From positions 1,178,001 through 1,242,000 of the forward strand of contig JBCAMK010000018.1 of the NCBI GenBank assembly GCA_038503065.1: DNA of 64,000 nt. The letters are read 5' to 3'. Under the pieces are notes generated by a model, which was not told where the DNA came from, did no database searches, and saw nothing but the letters and a program-made list of their open reading frames with translations. The stretch comes from Paragyromitra xinjiangensis (Eukaryota; Ascomycota; Pezizomycetes; Pezizales; Discinaceae). Below are positions 46,501-57,862 of the stretch, in pieces. Numbering within the stretch: position 1 is the first letter of the stretch; each line of letters starts with the position of its first letter. The translations under genes and the position numbers were made by a program.

Positions 46501-47085
46501 CGCTATTTCTGTGCTTGTGCTTTTCGTGGTGGTGGCTATCGTGGTGATGGCTATCGTGGTGATGACTATCATGGTGATGGCTATCGTGGTGATGGCTATC
46601 GTGGTGACCATCATGATGATGACCATGGTGATGACCTTCGTGTGAGTGAGAAGCAGACTCGGTATGAACGCTGTCAGAGCAGCAGTTCATCTCAGGTGCT
46701 GTTTTATCCAGATGAGAGTATTTATGGATGTACGCTGCATATTTTTGAACGCATTTTTCTTGAGTAATTTGTTAGCTATTAGGGACATCTCAAGGGCTAA
46801 TGTAGCCAAATGGCTCGTCATACCATCACAGCCACATCTTCCTTCTTCTTCAGAGCAGCAGCAATTCTCTTCTGCTACTGGTTGAGCGTCATAAATTTGC
46901 TCGATTTCACTAACATTACTTGCTGCAGCTGGCTGCTTCTCGGACAAGCAACCTACCCCGAAATTCGGGTGGCATTCAGACACTGATGGAGCTTCGCTGT
47001 GGGTTGATGCAATAGATGAACATGGCTCCTGCTGGTCCAGAGCAGGATGCGGACAAGCTCTAGAGCTGGAACCAGCGATGTCCAT
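43577..47085 (-). CDS. Copper-exporting P1B-type ATPase, His-rich N-terminus, two exons
   Basis: Exon 1 is 47085-46824 and exon 2 is 46758-43577. The 65 nt intron has donor GTATGA, branch GCTAAC and acceptor CAAG. The joined frame has 1,147 residues. Exon 1 is Cys-rich (EENCCCSEEEGRCGCD, continuing into EKCVQKYA across the junction). Residues about 125-180 are a His/Asp/Ser repeat encoded by a 15 bp minisatellite. A metal-binding domain has GMTCTGC (Cys 298 and 301), and a second degenerate HMA-like domain follows. Pump motifs: CPC in a membrane helix (763-765), DKTGT (Asp 808), HP (852-853) and GDGTND (1020-1025). CPC and SCPCAIG indicate Cu+ transport. Related fungal pumps such as CRP1 and CrpA confer copper tolerance at the plasma membrane. 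No damage seen. Without the splice, the two parts look like separate frames overlapping as ATGA. Confidence 0.92.
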
Positions 47086-49428
47086 TGACTTTGATGAAGG
47101 ACTTTAAATCCAGCAGCGGCTTCAATGATTAGTTGTTGGGGCTGATAAAGTGGCGAATGAACAGTGAAGGGGGGATAGATGAGACGGCTTACGATGAGGA
47201 AACTCAAAGCTGCAAGAGATGAAGTGATGTCGTAGCGACGAGAAAGTTACCCCGGCGAAGCCGCGGCGTTGCGGGCAACGGGGTTGCTAGGATGAATAAA
47301 GGAAAGATGATCGAGATTTGGCAGAACTGATATGAAACTCTTTGAATTGGCGGATAGAATTCTATGATGTAGGTCCAATTGTATGAGAAGACCTAATACC
47401 AACGAGCACGTTGGAGAGTCTCTCTGTCAGAGAAGCCCTGCGGAGAGAAAGACTACACGCTGCTGAAACGCTCCTGTAATTGACTGTAGATATCCAGGAT
47501 AGCGGCATCCTGTAGCTATTCGCTGCTTCTTTCCCTAGAGTGTATGATCTGGCGTCAGCTGCAGGATCATGACCTGGGAAGGTTAGGGCAAGGTGCTACT
47601 ATTCGAGTCCTATCACACTCCTATGCACCGGATAGTTGCATCTGACCACTCACCTCTATCTACTCGTGACTGGAACCGCGATGCTGGACGTTTTTTCTTT
47701 TTTGGATGCTGTATGGCGACCAATCTCATGCAGCCATTCGCAAATCCTGTACAATGTATCAGTGCAAGGAACTCAGCCCTCGGGACACCCGGCAAGCAAG
47801 TACTACAGAATTTTCTAACTTGTGAGTTGCTTAACCTGTGACTTGCCTGATCTCCTTGAAAACCGTGGGATTGAAGAAGGTTGCCGCTACCCTCATCTTC
47901 ACGCCCTTTTCTGGTCCCCAACCACCCCCAACCACCCACCTCTCGCTAGACTGTAACGACGGATGCTGTAGAAGAAAGAAACTGAACTCGTCTCCTCGTC
48001 CTTCGGTTGTCTTGGCAAGCTTGCAGCGAGATGCAAACGATAACCGACATGCCTCCCTCGATTGCCTGTTGTCTCATATGCATCGGGGATTGCGCCAATT
48101 CCGGGTTGGAGATTTGCATCTAACCAACATCTAAGACAGCATATGGGGAGAGGAAAAAAGAACACATAACGTTTCTCCTGCTGCCATCCGTCCGGGTGGG
48201 AGGCTAGATAGGCCACCGGCTTGGGAGAATTCACAATGCGCATTTCTTTTGCGCTTGCGTTTTCAGGCGGATAGCCGTGCGCGGACAATCAATCTCACGC
48301 GATAGATCGTAGTCATGAGGTGTTTCAGATTTTTCTACACGAGCATGCTCGCTGCCCTCGGCTACAATGCAATCGAGTCCAAACACAGATCTTACATACT
48401 GGCCTAACCCTGCCCCAGATCCAGCACAAACACGACATGTGTGGGGTAGGTTCTGCGTTGTCACCGCAAAGACAAATAGTGTCCTCGATGCACCTTCATC
48501 CCTAAACTATCCCGGACTCCCTCCCGGGAAAAACTATCGGAAACCGCTGAGTTTCCCAGCCCGGAAAGGAGCTCCGGTTGCACGTGCCCGCGCACATATG
48601 AATAATAGAGATTAAGAGCCCTCGTGGAGAAACGAAGTTGGGACCACTTCATCGCTGTACTTAATTTTAATATACAACTAACGACTTTTGCTGGGATCCA
48701 CTGCAAAGAGCCTTCTGGATATGTTCAGCTGGAGGAAGCGGATGGTTCCAGGTTCATGTATTATCACTCATCATCATTTGCCAATGATCCCTGCATAACT
48801 TCTTCCATCCCTGTCAGCAAACTGATTGTTGGAACCACAATCTTATCTAATCTCACATAAATGCCCGCAGAGCCCCCACAACGCAGCAAGATAACCCACC
48901 ACATTTAAACTTTAGTAGTTCGCGGGTGTTGTAAAACTTCCAGCGCTAAGGCTTCGGATAGGAAACAGTTTGTTTTATGATCACACCACGTCGCCGAGCA
49001 CACTACATACCTGGTGTTGGGGTGGTCTGCCTAGTTGACCACTACCGCCCAGGTGGGTTCGGGTCATGTAGAGCAACCCTCTTCTACCTAACCAGTGGCC
49101 AGGGTATAAAATCAATATGTACGGTGTGCGAAGCCATAGAGTGCGTAAACCTCCCGCGCACCACCTTTGGTTTCATCGGGTTGCCCGATTATTGTTCTAA
49201 GACTAGCACTTATACTATCCCAGAGGGTGTTAGCTGATTTAGCGTTACTTTATCCCACATCTCTAGTGGCGGAATCTACGATTTCCAGTGGCACTCTGTG
49301 GCTTTCGCGCAAATTAATCTATTGAAGAGGGTGTGCTGGAGATTTACACACCCTGCATCTATGGGTTCGCACACCATACATAGAAGCACAGAATCCCAAT
49401 CTCCCACAAGCAAAAGATATTTCAGGCA
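47086..49428. other. Upstream region of the copper ATPase, no gene recognised
   Basis: Carries the promoter of the minus-strand ATPase. About 165-200 bp before its ATG there is a GC-rich hairpin: CGTTGC-GG-GCAACG at 47267-47280, enclosed by CCCCG (47250) and CGGGG. Open frames at 47.6-48.7 kb overlap on both strands and have no family resemblance. Confidence 0.4.
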
Positions 49429-49500
49429 CGACCAGCAAGGGACTCGAACCCTCAACCTCGATCTTAGGAGGACCACGCGCTACCATTGCGCCAACCGGCC
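49429..49500 (-). tRNA. tRNA-Arg(CCT), no intron
   Basis: Read on the minus strand: acceptor GGCCGGT pairs with GCTGGTC with three G-T wobbles; D arm GCGC-AATGGTA-GCGC; anticodon stem TGGTC/GATCG with loop CT-CCT-AA; T arm GAGGG-TTCGAGT-CCCTT; discriminator G. The A and B boxes are standard. Wobble pairs in the acceptor make me slightly cautious. No long T run follows directly. Confidence 0.82.
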
Positions 49501-50535
49501 AGTTGACAATGTTGACTATCATTTAGTGTGTTAGTCATACGATAGGAACCGAGATGAGTGAATACCGGAACCCCAATACGTTCTGCCGCATTGTTTACTA
49601 GATTCCGGCAGTAACAGAAGGGCGGATAACTTTAACTTTGGTCGGGTAGATAGTTACGTGGCATATATACAATATGCAGTAACAAGTGGGTTCCGGAAAC
49701 TAAAATGAAGAACCAACCAAATCACAACCCAAAAGTTAAAACCTGGGATCGACAAAATTTGTTTATATGGTGTTAGCGCCTATCATGTCGGGATTATGCA
49801 CGTGAATTTCCTAAATTAATTTATATATAAATTAAAGTGGTTGCCACTAGCTGCAAAGTGGTTGCTGTTGGGTATTTCCCTAATACCATGTCCTGACATG
49901 ACCTCGGGACGAAAATTAGTGGGAGAAACAAGTATCCAACCGTACGGGAGCTTAAAGTGTTTCACCAGAATATAGATAAAGACGCACTGCGAGCCTTTAT
50001 TAAACAGTCAATCAAGTTATTTTTACCCTCGAACGACCGTTTGAAAATTGTTTAATGAAGAGCCGTCGAGTGATGCGACATGACCCAAAAATGGTGCCAA
50101 ATACGTATATCCACATACCCTGTCACTTAAATTAGATCTCATGATAAACTCACACCATTCAGACTAACCAGCACACTGAGAAAAGGGGGGCGAGCTCTTA
50201 ACTCGAGCGACAATTTTTTCGAGCACTCTATGCGAAAGCGCTCGACTCCCGGGCGCTACGTCCCATAGTGTTCGAAGATTTTAGTGTTAAGAAAGGAATT
50301 AATTCCTTAACCTGACGCAATAAACTCTCTAAAGATAGGAGAGTGAGGTGACAACACTGAAAATTATTGCAATGCAATAATGGCACTCCTAATAAATATA
50401 TCGCGCGAAGATCGGCGGGGACCCTAGAAATGAGCAACCACGATGCCTGATACCGCAAAAATAGCGGAGTATACTCACACTCCATATCCTTTCTACCTAA
50501 TAAAGTTTCTACCTGACAAAAAAACGAACGATGTC
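49501..50535. other. Intergenic between two tRNA genes
   Basis: No gene, repeat or RNA recognised. Confidence 0.4.
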
Positions 50536-50617
50536 GGCCCTAATCCGGGATTGAACCGGAGACCTCCTGCATTTAAGTTTACCCAAAGCAGGAATCATAC
50601 CACTAGACCATCAGGGC
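50536..50617 (-). tRNA. tRNA-Pro(TGG) with 10 nt intron, second copy
   Basis: Same mature sequence as the gene at 3749-3829 apart from one change in the acceptor stem (GCCCTGA/TTAGGGC is kept). The intron is 10 nt (taaacttaaa), one base longer. Flanks are unrelated to the first copy. Confidence 0.92.
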
Positions 50618-53600
50618 TTATGTATTCTGCGCAAATCTACCCTTTCGGATGTGCCAGCCTGTACTGAATGTTATCCCGCCCTTCTAGTCCTAATAATGGA
50701 TGCCGTTTTAAGATTGGTTCGGCTGTCCTCACGCCCGGGAATGTTTTACTGAAAACAGTAACTGATGTGAGGCTAGAACAATACTCCTCTTGAGGATACT
50801 GAACGAGATACATCCAATGATAGCCTTTATGCTGAACTTTAAGAGTATTTCTTACTTACCTTAAGATCCAGGAAATCTGCTTTGGGCTAGTTACGATAAT
50901 CTGAGGGTTCTTTTTCAGGTTAGTAAACATTCGCCAAGCCTGTCTGAGCGTAACGGTGTTTCTAGAGGATCAACAGGGGTCATCTGTGTCCCGAGCCAAG
51001 TTTGAATCGTCTAACGTTCCTTCTTGGTATAGAAAGTGCAGCTTTTAGCTAAATATGCCTTCAATTGGATAGGCACTTTATCCTTAGCCAAAAAGACGAA
51101 GCACCTCTATATCTTTCAGGCCCTAAAGCTTCAATTTCAAATTTCTTTAGCACGCCTAACTCAAACACAGCAAATTCCAATAGAAAATGGTATGAATAGG
51201 GATTTTAGTATCATGGTTCCGCCTAGGCCATAGCAGTTACCAAGAACTCCTTCTGAGCCCACAGGTCTTATTTCAGGCATTCCTCATTTTTGTATCGAAA
51301 GGTTCTAGCTAGAGGATATAGCGAGTCTCGGAAGGCTTAATTAGTGAAGCTAACAACCGCTATCATACTCTACTTTCATCTTCATCTTCACCATTCTCGA
51401 GAACGCAGATGCCTCACGGCTATTGAGGAGTAACCTAGCAAATATCCCTAGGTTAGCCCTGAACGTTCGTCCGTCATTTATACCCGGAAATACATTCCCG
51501 GTGCCGACTGTGAAGTCTGGCGATGGCCTATCCGAGGTAGATAGGATATTCTAGACTTTTTAGTGAGCACACGAGCAGTCAAGGTGGTAGATGGTGTTCC
51601 TCACAATACGTTCACCATCCATGTAGGCACCTTTTGGTCTTATCATAGCGGTAAATATTGGCAAAAGCAGTGATGGAACCAACCCAGTCGTCAACATTCG
51701 TTTTCTTGCGTTTGCGAAGATATCCCTCGACGTAAATCTGTCTGAATCCGGCTCCCCATCGGGTGCGATAATTAGATCTGCTCAACGATAGAGACTAAGA
51801 CGACCATAGCTACCCTCCCTCTGAACATTCGAGCTGCTGGTGAACGTCCCTAAGGACTACCTCGTAAATTTTAGTGAAGACGACCTCAAAAGCTATACGG
51901 GAAAGGGCGCTACTGCCACGGTCGCAGGGCGTGAATGCAACTCCAGGCAGTTCCAGCTTGCTTCATCCTTAAACGGCTGGGGAGGAGATTATCCGAACCG
52001 TAGTCCACGATCACTAGGTCTTCTTCCTCAGTACCAGTTCGGACCATTTTTATATGCACCCGAGTCACGAAGTAGGTGATAGCCTTTTCGATACGTGTAG
52101 GTACTGGGAAGATTTTCAGGGTTGATGTATCGATATTGTAGTCGTATCTGAAATTTATTAGCAGGAGGCTTTAGAATACATGCGAAAATACATCATGTAG
52201 AAGGAAGTAAAGGTTATGTACCGAACAGAATCAGCGGCCTCTTCGTCAATGCTGCGAGGATGATCAAGCTCAGATAGAAACCGCTGGATATCTAACCACC
52301 CTGCGTTATGAACACGTCCGCCAAGAATTAGTAATGCAAGCTTATTCCCTTTTCGGTCGTGCGCTACTAACTCTTGGCACTTGTCATATCCTGTACCTCA
52401 GATACAAAATTAGTTAAATTTCACCCGTTTAACCGCTACCAACTGGATCAAAACCCTTGTTGGCTGTACTAGCTAACCTCCCCTTTAAAAAGGTACCCAG
52501 CAACAGCTCTTGCTTACCAGCGCAGAAAGAAGAAACCGACGAATTCTATATCCATCATATCAAGACAACAATATTCTTATGTTCGCTCCATTATCGACTT
52601 CTAGTGACTCAATCCCATACTCCAGCTAACCAACTCCGCATGTGACACAATTAGTTTCTGAAGGATTAAGGCCTCGATCGTATAAAGTGAAGAGCAACGA
52701 CAAAGCGATTCAAATTCTCGCTTGTCATGAGGTATATGAACCCACGATGACAATTTAAAAGCCTCATGTATCTCAACGTATTGTGTTGTAACATCAAATT
52801 GTACCAATGACTCTTAAATTCCACAGCCGCTGCCCGCGTGTCGTGGTAGGCAATCCCGCTGGGTATCACCGTCTTACCCGTGCTTCGCATCTTCTACACC
52901 TTAGGGAATATGGTTGTTCGGGCAAAAGATCTCGAGACTTCCAGCCTCTTCGGAGATACTCCATACGTCAAAAGCTACGCGAGTTGTCGAAAATATCGTT
53001 CGAATCGTTCGTTAAGGATTTTCCGAGTACCGAGTGTGTTAGGGAGAAGCGGCAAAGTAGCTGGTTAAGCCATCATTTGATTCGCTCCCGAAGCCTTGCC
53101 TTTATTAGCTAGCTACGCCATCTAAAACCTACGGTTACCTACCCCATAGCCACCCCGCGAACTCCTTCCAAACGGTTCAGCACAATTCGAGAAGCAAAAC
53201 AGATTGGAGAACTACTCCGTCATACATTGATGTGCGGTAAGTTCGTGCACGCCCCGCAAGTTTTGAGTGTTGAGGTTGGGCACGAGACTAAATTTTCTCA
53301 TACAGCTGTCTTAACGTCACCACCCAACTCAGCTCATCCATTTGCCTCGCCTCCCTCTCGATCTTCAAGTCGTCACTTCCATCGACTTTTGCTGGCAGCT
53401 TGTTGGATCATGCTTTAGCTCTTGTGGCTGAACCGAGTTAGGCTTCGGGGAAAGGTCTCGGGGGATGATCTCGGACAGAATCCAGGAGCAGAATGGCCCA
53501 CCCGAGGGTGCATTCAACAACGCGAATAGGATCATTTGGCTTGCCGGTGGGGTTTCGTGAGCCCTTCAGAGAACATATAACTAACGTTGGAGGAATACCT

Positions 53601-55020
53601 ATTATTTCAATACTATTCTTTCTATCGGCTTTGGGGATGTTCGCTTTCGCTCAACACTTCAACCTTCGCGCTTGATTACCCCGCCGATTATGGTTATGGG
53701 CCACCTGCAACAGATGACGAGAGGTTATCAAGCACTACCAATTGCCAGTCCACAACACAAAGCACGGCCTGTGCACCTGAAGGACTAGCATACCAAGATG
53801 CAGGAGCAACGAATCGGCATACGACACACGTTTTCCCTGGCATTTTCAGCTGAACTCCGATTAGTCAGATGTCGCTCCAGTTTGTCTTAAAATCCTTCCA
53901 AACTGCAATGGGATGTTTATTTATCGTAATGACCTGGACTCGATTCTCTAGGCAAATGAAGAGTACCGGTTGGCGACGGTGCGCTAGTATAGTATTACCT
54001 ACAACCTGGAACTGACCTTGAAAAGCGCACATAACGTGGTGGTTCCGTGTGCTGGTGATGCGACATGCATGAAATCTGTTACTCTAATGCCTACTCTAAT
54101 CCACGATGTCGCTAGGAGTGTTTCTAGCGGAAAACTTGGAATATCAACATGCTTATGCATGTTCTACCTACTAGCGCACGGAACGAGTTTCACCAAATAC
54201 GAAAAGGCTAGTGACTTCAGCTCCGTAAGGTAATTGAACCATTTGCGGGTAGGTATTACTAGGATTAGCTCGATGCTGCGCTTCCCCTCAAGAATTATGT
54301 TCCAGCTCGATTAGCGTCCTGCGGTCTCAGGTTGGGTTAGTTCGAGGAAGTATTCATCACGATCTCTGGCTAGGATTACTGGAATAAGAGCATGATGTTG
54401 CAGTTAAGTGTGGATGATCTCCGGTAATACAAGTTTAGCGAGGTTGTGGAACGTGCCAGGTCTTGGGATGCTGTCTTAACAAGGTTTGGCTCACGACCTT
54501 CAGGTACCAACCTACCGGGTCCCCAGTCCCAATTCATCTCTCTTCGCTACGGCCTTTTAAATCATCTTATACAATCTTCTATCACCTCGTTTTATCAATC
54601 TGTCCGGTGAAACTTCCCCGCGTAAGGATCTTATAAATAAAGTTGATGCTGGGGGTGCACCGATCGGATCTGATTCGAGGTAGGGCTGGCTGGATCAAGC
54701 CAGGTTTGCTCCGCGCCACGTCGCAAGAGATCTGCTCATGCGTGGTTTTTGGTTCGGGAAGTCAAGCGAATAGGCGCTAGTCCAGGCTTGGCATATAGCT
54801 ATTCCCACAGCAAGCATACCAGTCGTACCGCACGCTAAGAGCATGCTAACCAGTTTGCACTCAATCTTCAAACTGGAAAAATGGCTTGTTAAAAACGCTT
54901 TTTTCTGAAACACATGTGTTCTCTAGTTGTTCTTAGTTGGGGAATGGTAGTGTTGGGTGTTCATAGTGTCGTGGAGGGTTTTAGTTGTCTATGAATTGTC
55001 TGTCTTAATTCGAACTGAAT
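50618..55020. other. Gene-poor stretch with a weak spliced-gene candidate
   Basis: No firm gene. On the minus strand, segments 52625-52518, 52390-52222 and 52147-51915 are open and bounded by plausible splice sites, and phases agree at the middle junction. One in-frame TGA and the modest lengths mean chance is a fair explanation. Nothing resembles a known family. A decayed short repeat lies at 53241-53290. Confidence 0.25.
53241..53290 (+). repeat. Dispersed short inverted-repeat element, decayed copy 4
   Basis: GTTCGTGCACGCCCCGCAAG at the left and GTTGGGCACGAGACTA at the right match the ends of the elements at 14066, 18160 and 22413; the hairpin core is lost. Confidence 0.5.
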
Positions 55021-55022
55021 TA

Positions 55023-55260
55023 CCGTAGTATTTCGCGATTGGACCTCAAGGTCTAATGTAAAGTGGAGAGAAAAATCCGCATAAAAGATGTTTGGGACGG
55101 CTTCACCCGAGCTTTTGATTGGTACAGTTGACTTAACACTAGAATTAGTGGACATTGACTCTCGCTATTGGTCAAACACCAAGAATCTGAGACCTTTCAT
55201 GCGGACTTTCCCCTCTCCACTTTACATTAGGCCTTGAGGCCTAACCGTAAAATACTACGG
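55023..55260. mobile_element. 238 bp TIR element flanked by TA
   Basis: The left arm starts CCGTAGTATTTCGCGATTGG and the right arm, read on the minus strand, starts CCGTAGTATTTTACGGTTAG. The arms stay similar for about 60 bp, to TCCGCAT. TA flanks both ends (55021-55022, 55261-55262). In the first 35 bp all six differences between the arms are transitions. The interior has no gene; the minus-strand frame at 54961-55155 runs across the left arm and is not a gene. Confidence 0.85.
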
Positions 55261-56121
55261 TACTATGAACCATGGGGGCTCTGTCCAGTTCGCTCTTAGC
55301 AACTCTTGTATTTAGGGATAAAGTTCGGAATTATCAAGGCATCCGTATTAGCTCATTATAAAGCCCGGTACGTAACAGAAACTACATGGTTCTGGCTGGG
55401 GCAGAAACTTTGGGTTTGCCATCACAAACAGCGCTTGTCTGACTTATTACTAGGGAAATTTTCAACATTGGAGTTAGGCGACGGCTGAAGTTGCCCTCCG
55501 CTGTACATTGTGCTTGCGCTTTTCCCGGGACTTTGATGTGTTTGTGGAGTTGGGCCAAGAAGAATTATTTTCCTCCAGTTGTATAGAGAAATAATCCCTC
55601 GGTTGGACCATTTACCAGTGCCGACTGGAGTACAAATTAATCGATCGTAACGAACCTGACCAAGGATGTTTTACTTTATAATTCCAATGACTGTCTTGTG
55701 TCTTTGAGTACAAATTGGATCCGTTGAACTAACTTAAAAACGTATCTCTCCGAGGGCGCAGACGTACCCATACCACAGGTTACGCCATGAGCTGATCCGA
55801 GACACCAACAACATTCGTGGTAACTTTATTGCTGTGAGCGCACCTCCGAGACACTGATGCTCTCATACCCGAACCGGCTTCCCGAATAGACTAGATCTTC
55901 GGAAAACCTTGGACACAAGGATTCACTCGTTCACTTCAAAGCAAAGGACCTGAGCCTCGTGACGCCATGCATGCTGATATCTTCTCTCCCTTACTTCAAT
56001 GGGTTTTGAGTAATGACGCACGAATCATTGCTTTTTGTCTTCTCTCGCGATCGGAAATCTAGAGCTGGAATAATACGGGGTCACGATGAAGGATATTCCG
56101 AGTCAATGGATAATTCTGAGG

Positions 56122-56128
56122 TATAAAG
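56122..56128 (+). promoter_or_regulatory. TATA box of the amine oxidase gene
   Basis: TATAAAG 72 bp before the ATG at 56194, followed by a pyrimidine-rich stretch (CTTATCCTTTTCCCC). Confidence 0.55.
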
Positions 56129-56193
56129 AGTAGGGGGTACTCCGAACTTATCCTTTTCCCCAGCGTCGACAGTAACGGATTCACGGCCTCATC

Positions 56194-57862
56194 ATGCATT
56201 TCGTGAAGATACTCCCTGCCTTCCTTTCCCTCCTCCCACTTGCTGTATCAGCAGTGCGGACACGGGATACTGATAGCACGACTACCCACATCAGCACCAA
56301 AGTCCTTATCCTGGGCGGTGGTATGGCTGGTGTGTCTGCTGCTCATTCCCTAGTTTTCGGCTCCAATATCACCGACTTCCTCGTTGTCGAAGCGCGGGAC
56401 GAGCTCGGCGGTCGTGTCAAACAAGGCCACATCGGTGGTCTTAACGTCGAATTCGGCGCGAATTGGATCCAGGGCCTTGGAAACAACCCTGTATGGAAGC
56501 TAGCGCAAAAGTATGGTGTTAAGAACCGGTACTCGAACTGGGCTAGCATCGACTACTTTACTGCATCTGGATGGGAGGCTGAAGGTGGTCCTCTCGAGGC
56601 TGCGGTGGACCGGTATGAAGAAGTGGTGTTTATGGCTGCTTCAGCGGATGCTGGTAGACGACAGGCATTGGGATTGCCGGATTTGTCGATGAAGGCTGGG
56701 TTGAGGATGAATGGGTGGAATCCTTTAACGCCTGAAGAGCGGACTGCGGAGTATTTCTCTCATGACTGGGAGCAGGCGGAACCACCGATTGAGTCGAGTT
56801 TTATTGAGACTGTGGTGGCGTATAATGAGACTTTTATCGAGTCGGGTAATAGCGATAACAATTTGGTTATCGATCAAGATGGGTACAAACAGGTGGTCCT
56901 GAAGTATGGTGCTGAGATTCCGGGGTGGAGTAATAAGGTCTTGCTTAATCAGGTTGTGGAAACCATTGAGTATGATTCGGAGGGTGTGACGGTGACAACT
57001 TCGGGAGGATTGACTATTCATGCTGAATATGCTCTCTGCACTTTCTCGTAAGTTATTTAGCTCCTTCTACTGACTTTCCAATATTAATTCGTGTATTAGT
57101 CTTGGTGTCCTTCAACACGACGACGTCACATTCGAACCCGAATTACCAGAATGGAAACGCGAAGCTATCGCGAACTTCCACATGGCCACATACACCAAGA
57201 TCTTCGCGCGTTTCGAGACCAAGTTCTGGAACGACACCGAGTTCGCACTATATGCAGACCCCGACGAGAGGGGCTACTATGCTGTATGGCAGTCTCTCGA
57301 CGTCCCCGGTTTCTATCCTGGGTAAGCCAACACTCCATCTTACTAGCAGACAATTATTAACACTCACACCAGGAGCAAAATCATATTCGCAACCCTCACT
57401 TCGGACGCTGCATACCGCGCCGAACTCCAAACCGACGCCGAGGTCCAGGCCGACTTCGTAGCTGTCCTACGCGACATGTACGGCGCCGATAAAGTCCCAG
57501 AACCAGTCGAATTCACGTTCCCCCGGTGGACGCTAGACCCTCTGTACCGCGGTACCTTCACGAACTGGGGCGCCGGCGCGACAGTGAAGCAACAGGAAGA
57601 CATGCGTGCTCCTATCGGCGGCGACACCGATCCGGAGAGGAGGCTGTTTTTTGCTGGGGAACATACTAGCCGTAAGTTCTTTGGGTATCTTCATGGTGCA
57701 TACTGGGAGGGAAGGCTCGTTGCGCATAATATGGCGGATTGTATCCTGAGGGGTTGTCTCGAATCTGATTCGACGCTGCTTGTTAAGAGGGATGCGATGG
57801 AGTTGCAGAAGGATGATGTTGCGGCGACGGTTGGAAGGCATAGGAAGAGACAGTGGGGTTAA
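56194..57862 (+). CDS. Secreted flavin amine oxidase (polyamine oxidase type), three exons
   Basis: Exons 56194-57047, 57100-57321 and 57373-57862 give 521 residues in one frame. Both introns (52 and 51 nt) start GTAAG and end AG; the first has CTGAC as branch site. Residues 1-20 form a signal peptide (MHFVKILPAFLSLLPLAVSA). The FAD-binding Rossmann motif GGGMAG starts at residue 41-42. ARDELGGRV and GANWIQG are the standard second and third flavin contacts. The C-terminus has FAGEHTSRKFFGYLHGAYWEG, the flavin-closing motif. The family oxidises polyamines such as spermine or N-acetylspermine, giving an aldehyde, an amine and hydrogen peroxide. Secretion suggests action in the wall or outside the cell. 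Exact substrate is unknown. No damage seen. Confidence 0.93.

Noticed and set aside
46687..47085. A separate 132-residue protein translated in tandem with the copper ATPase
   Set aside because: A consensus intron joins it in frame to the pump; the apparent C-terminus after residue 87 is intron translation.
48970..49075. 5S rRNA gene
   Set aside because: CCCAGGTGGG and GACCACT blocks recall 5S rRNA, but their order and spacing are wrong and no 5' or 3' stem forms.
54961..55155. A 64-residue minus-strand protein starting MSTNSSVK
   Set aside because: It crosses the left arm and part of the interior of a TIR element and has no similarity to the small-gene family despite the similar start.
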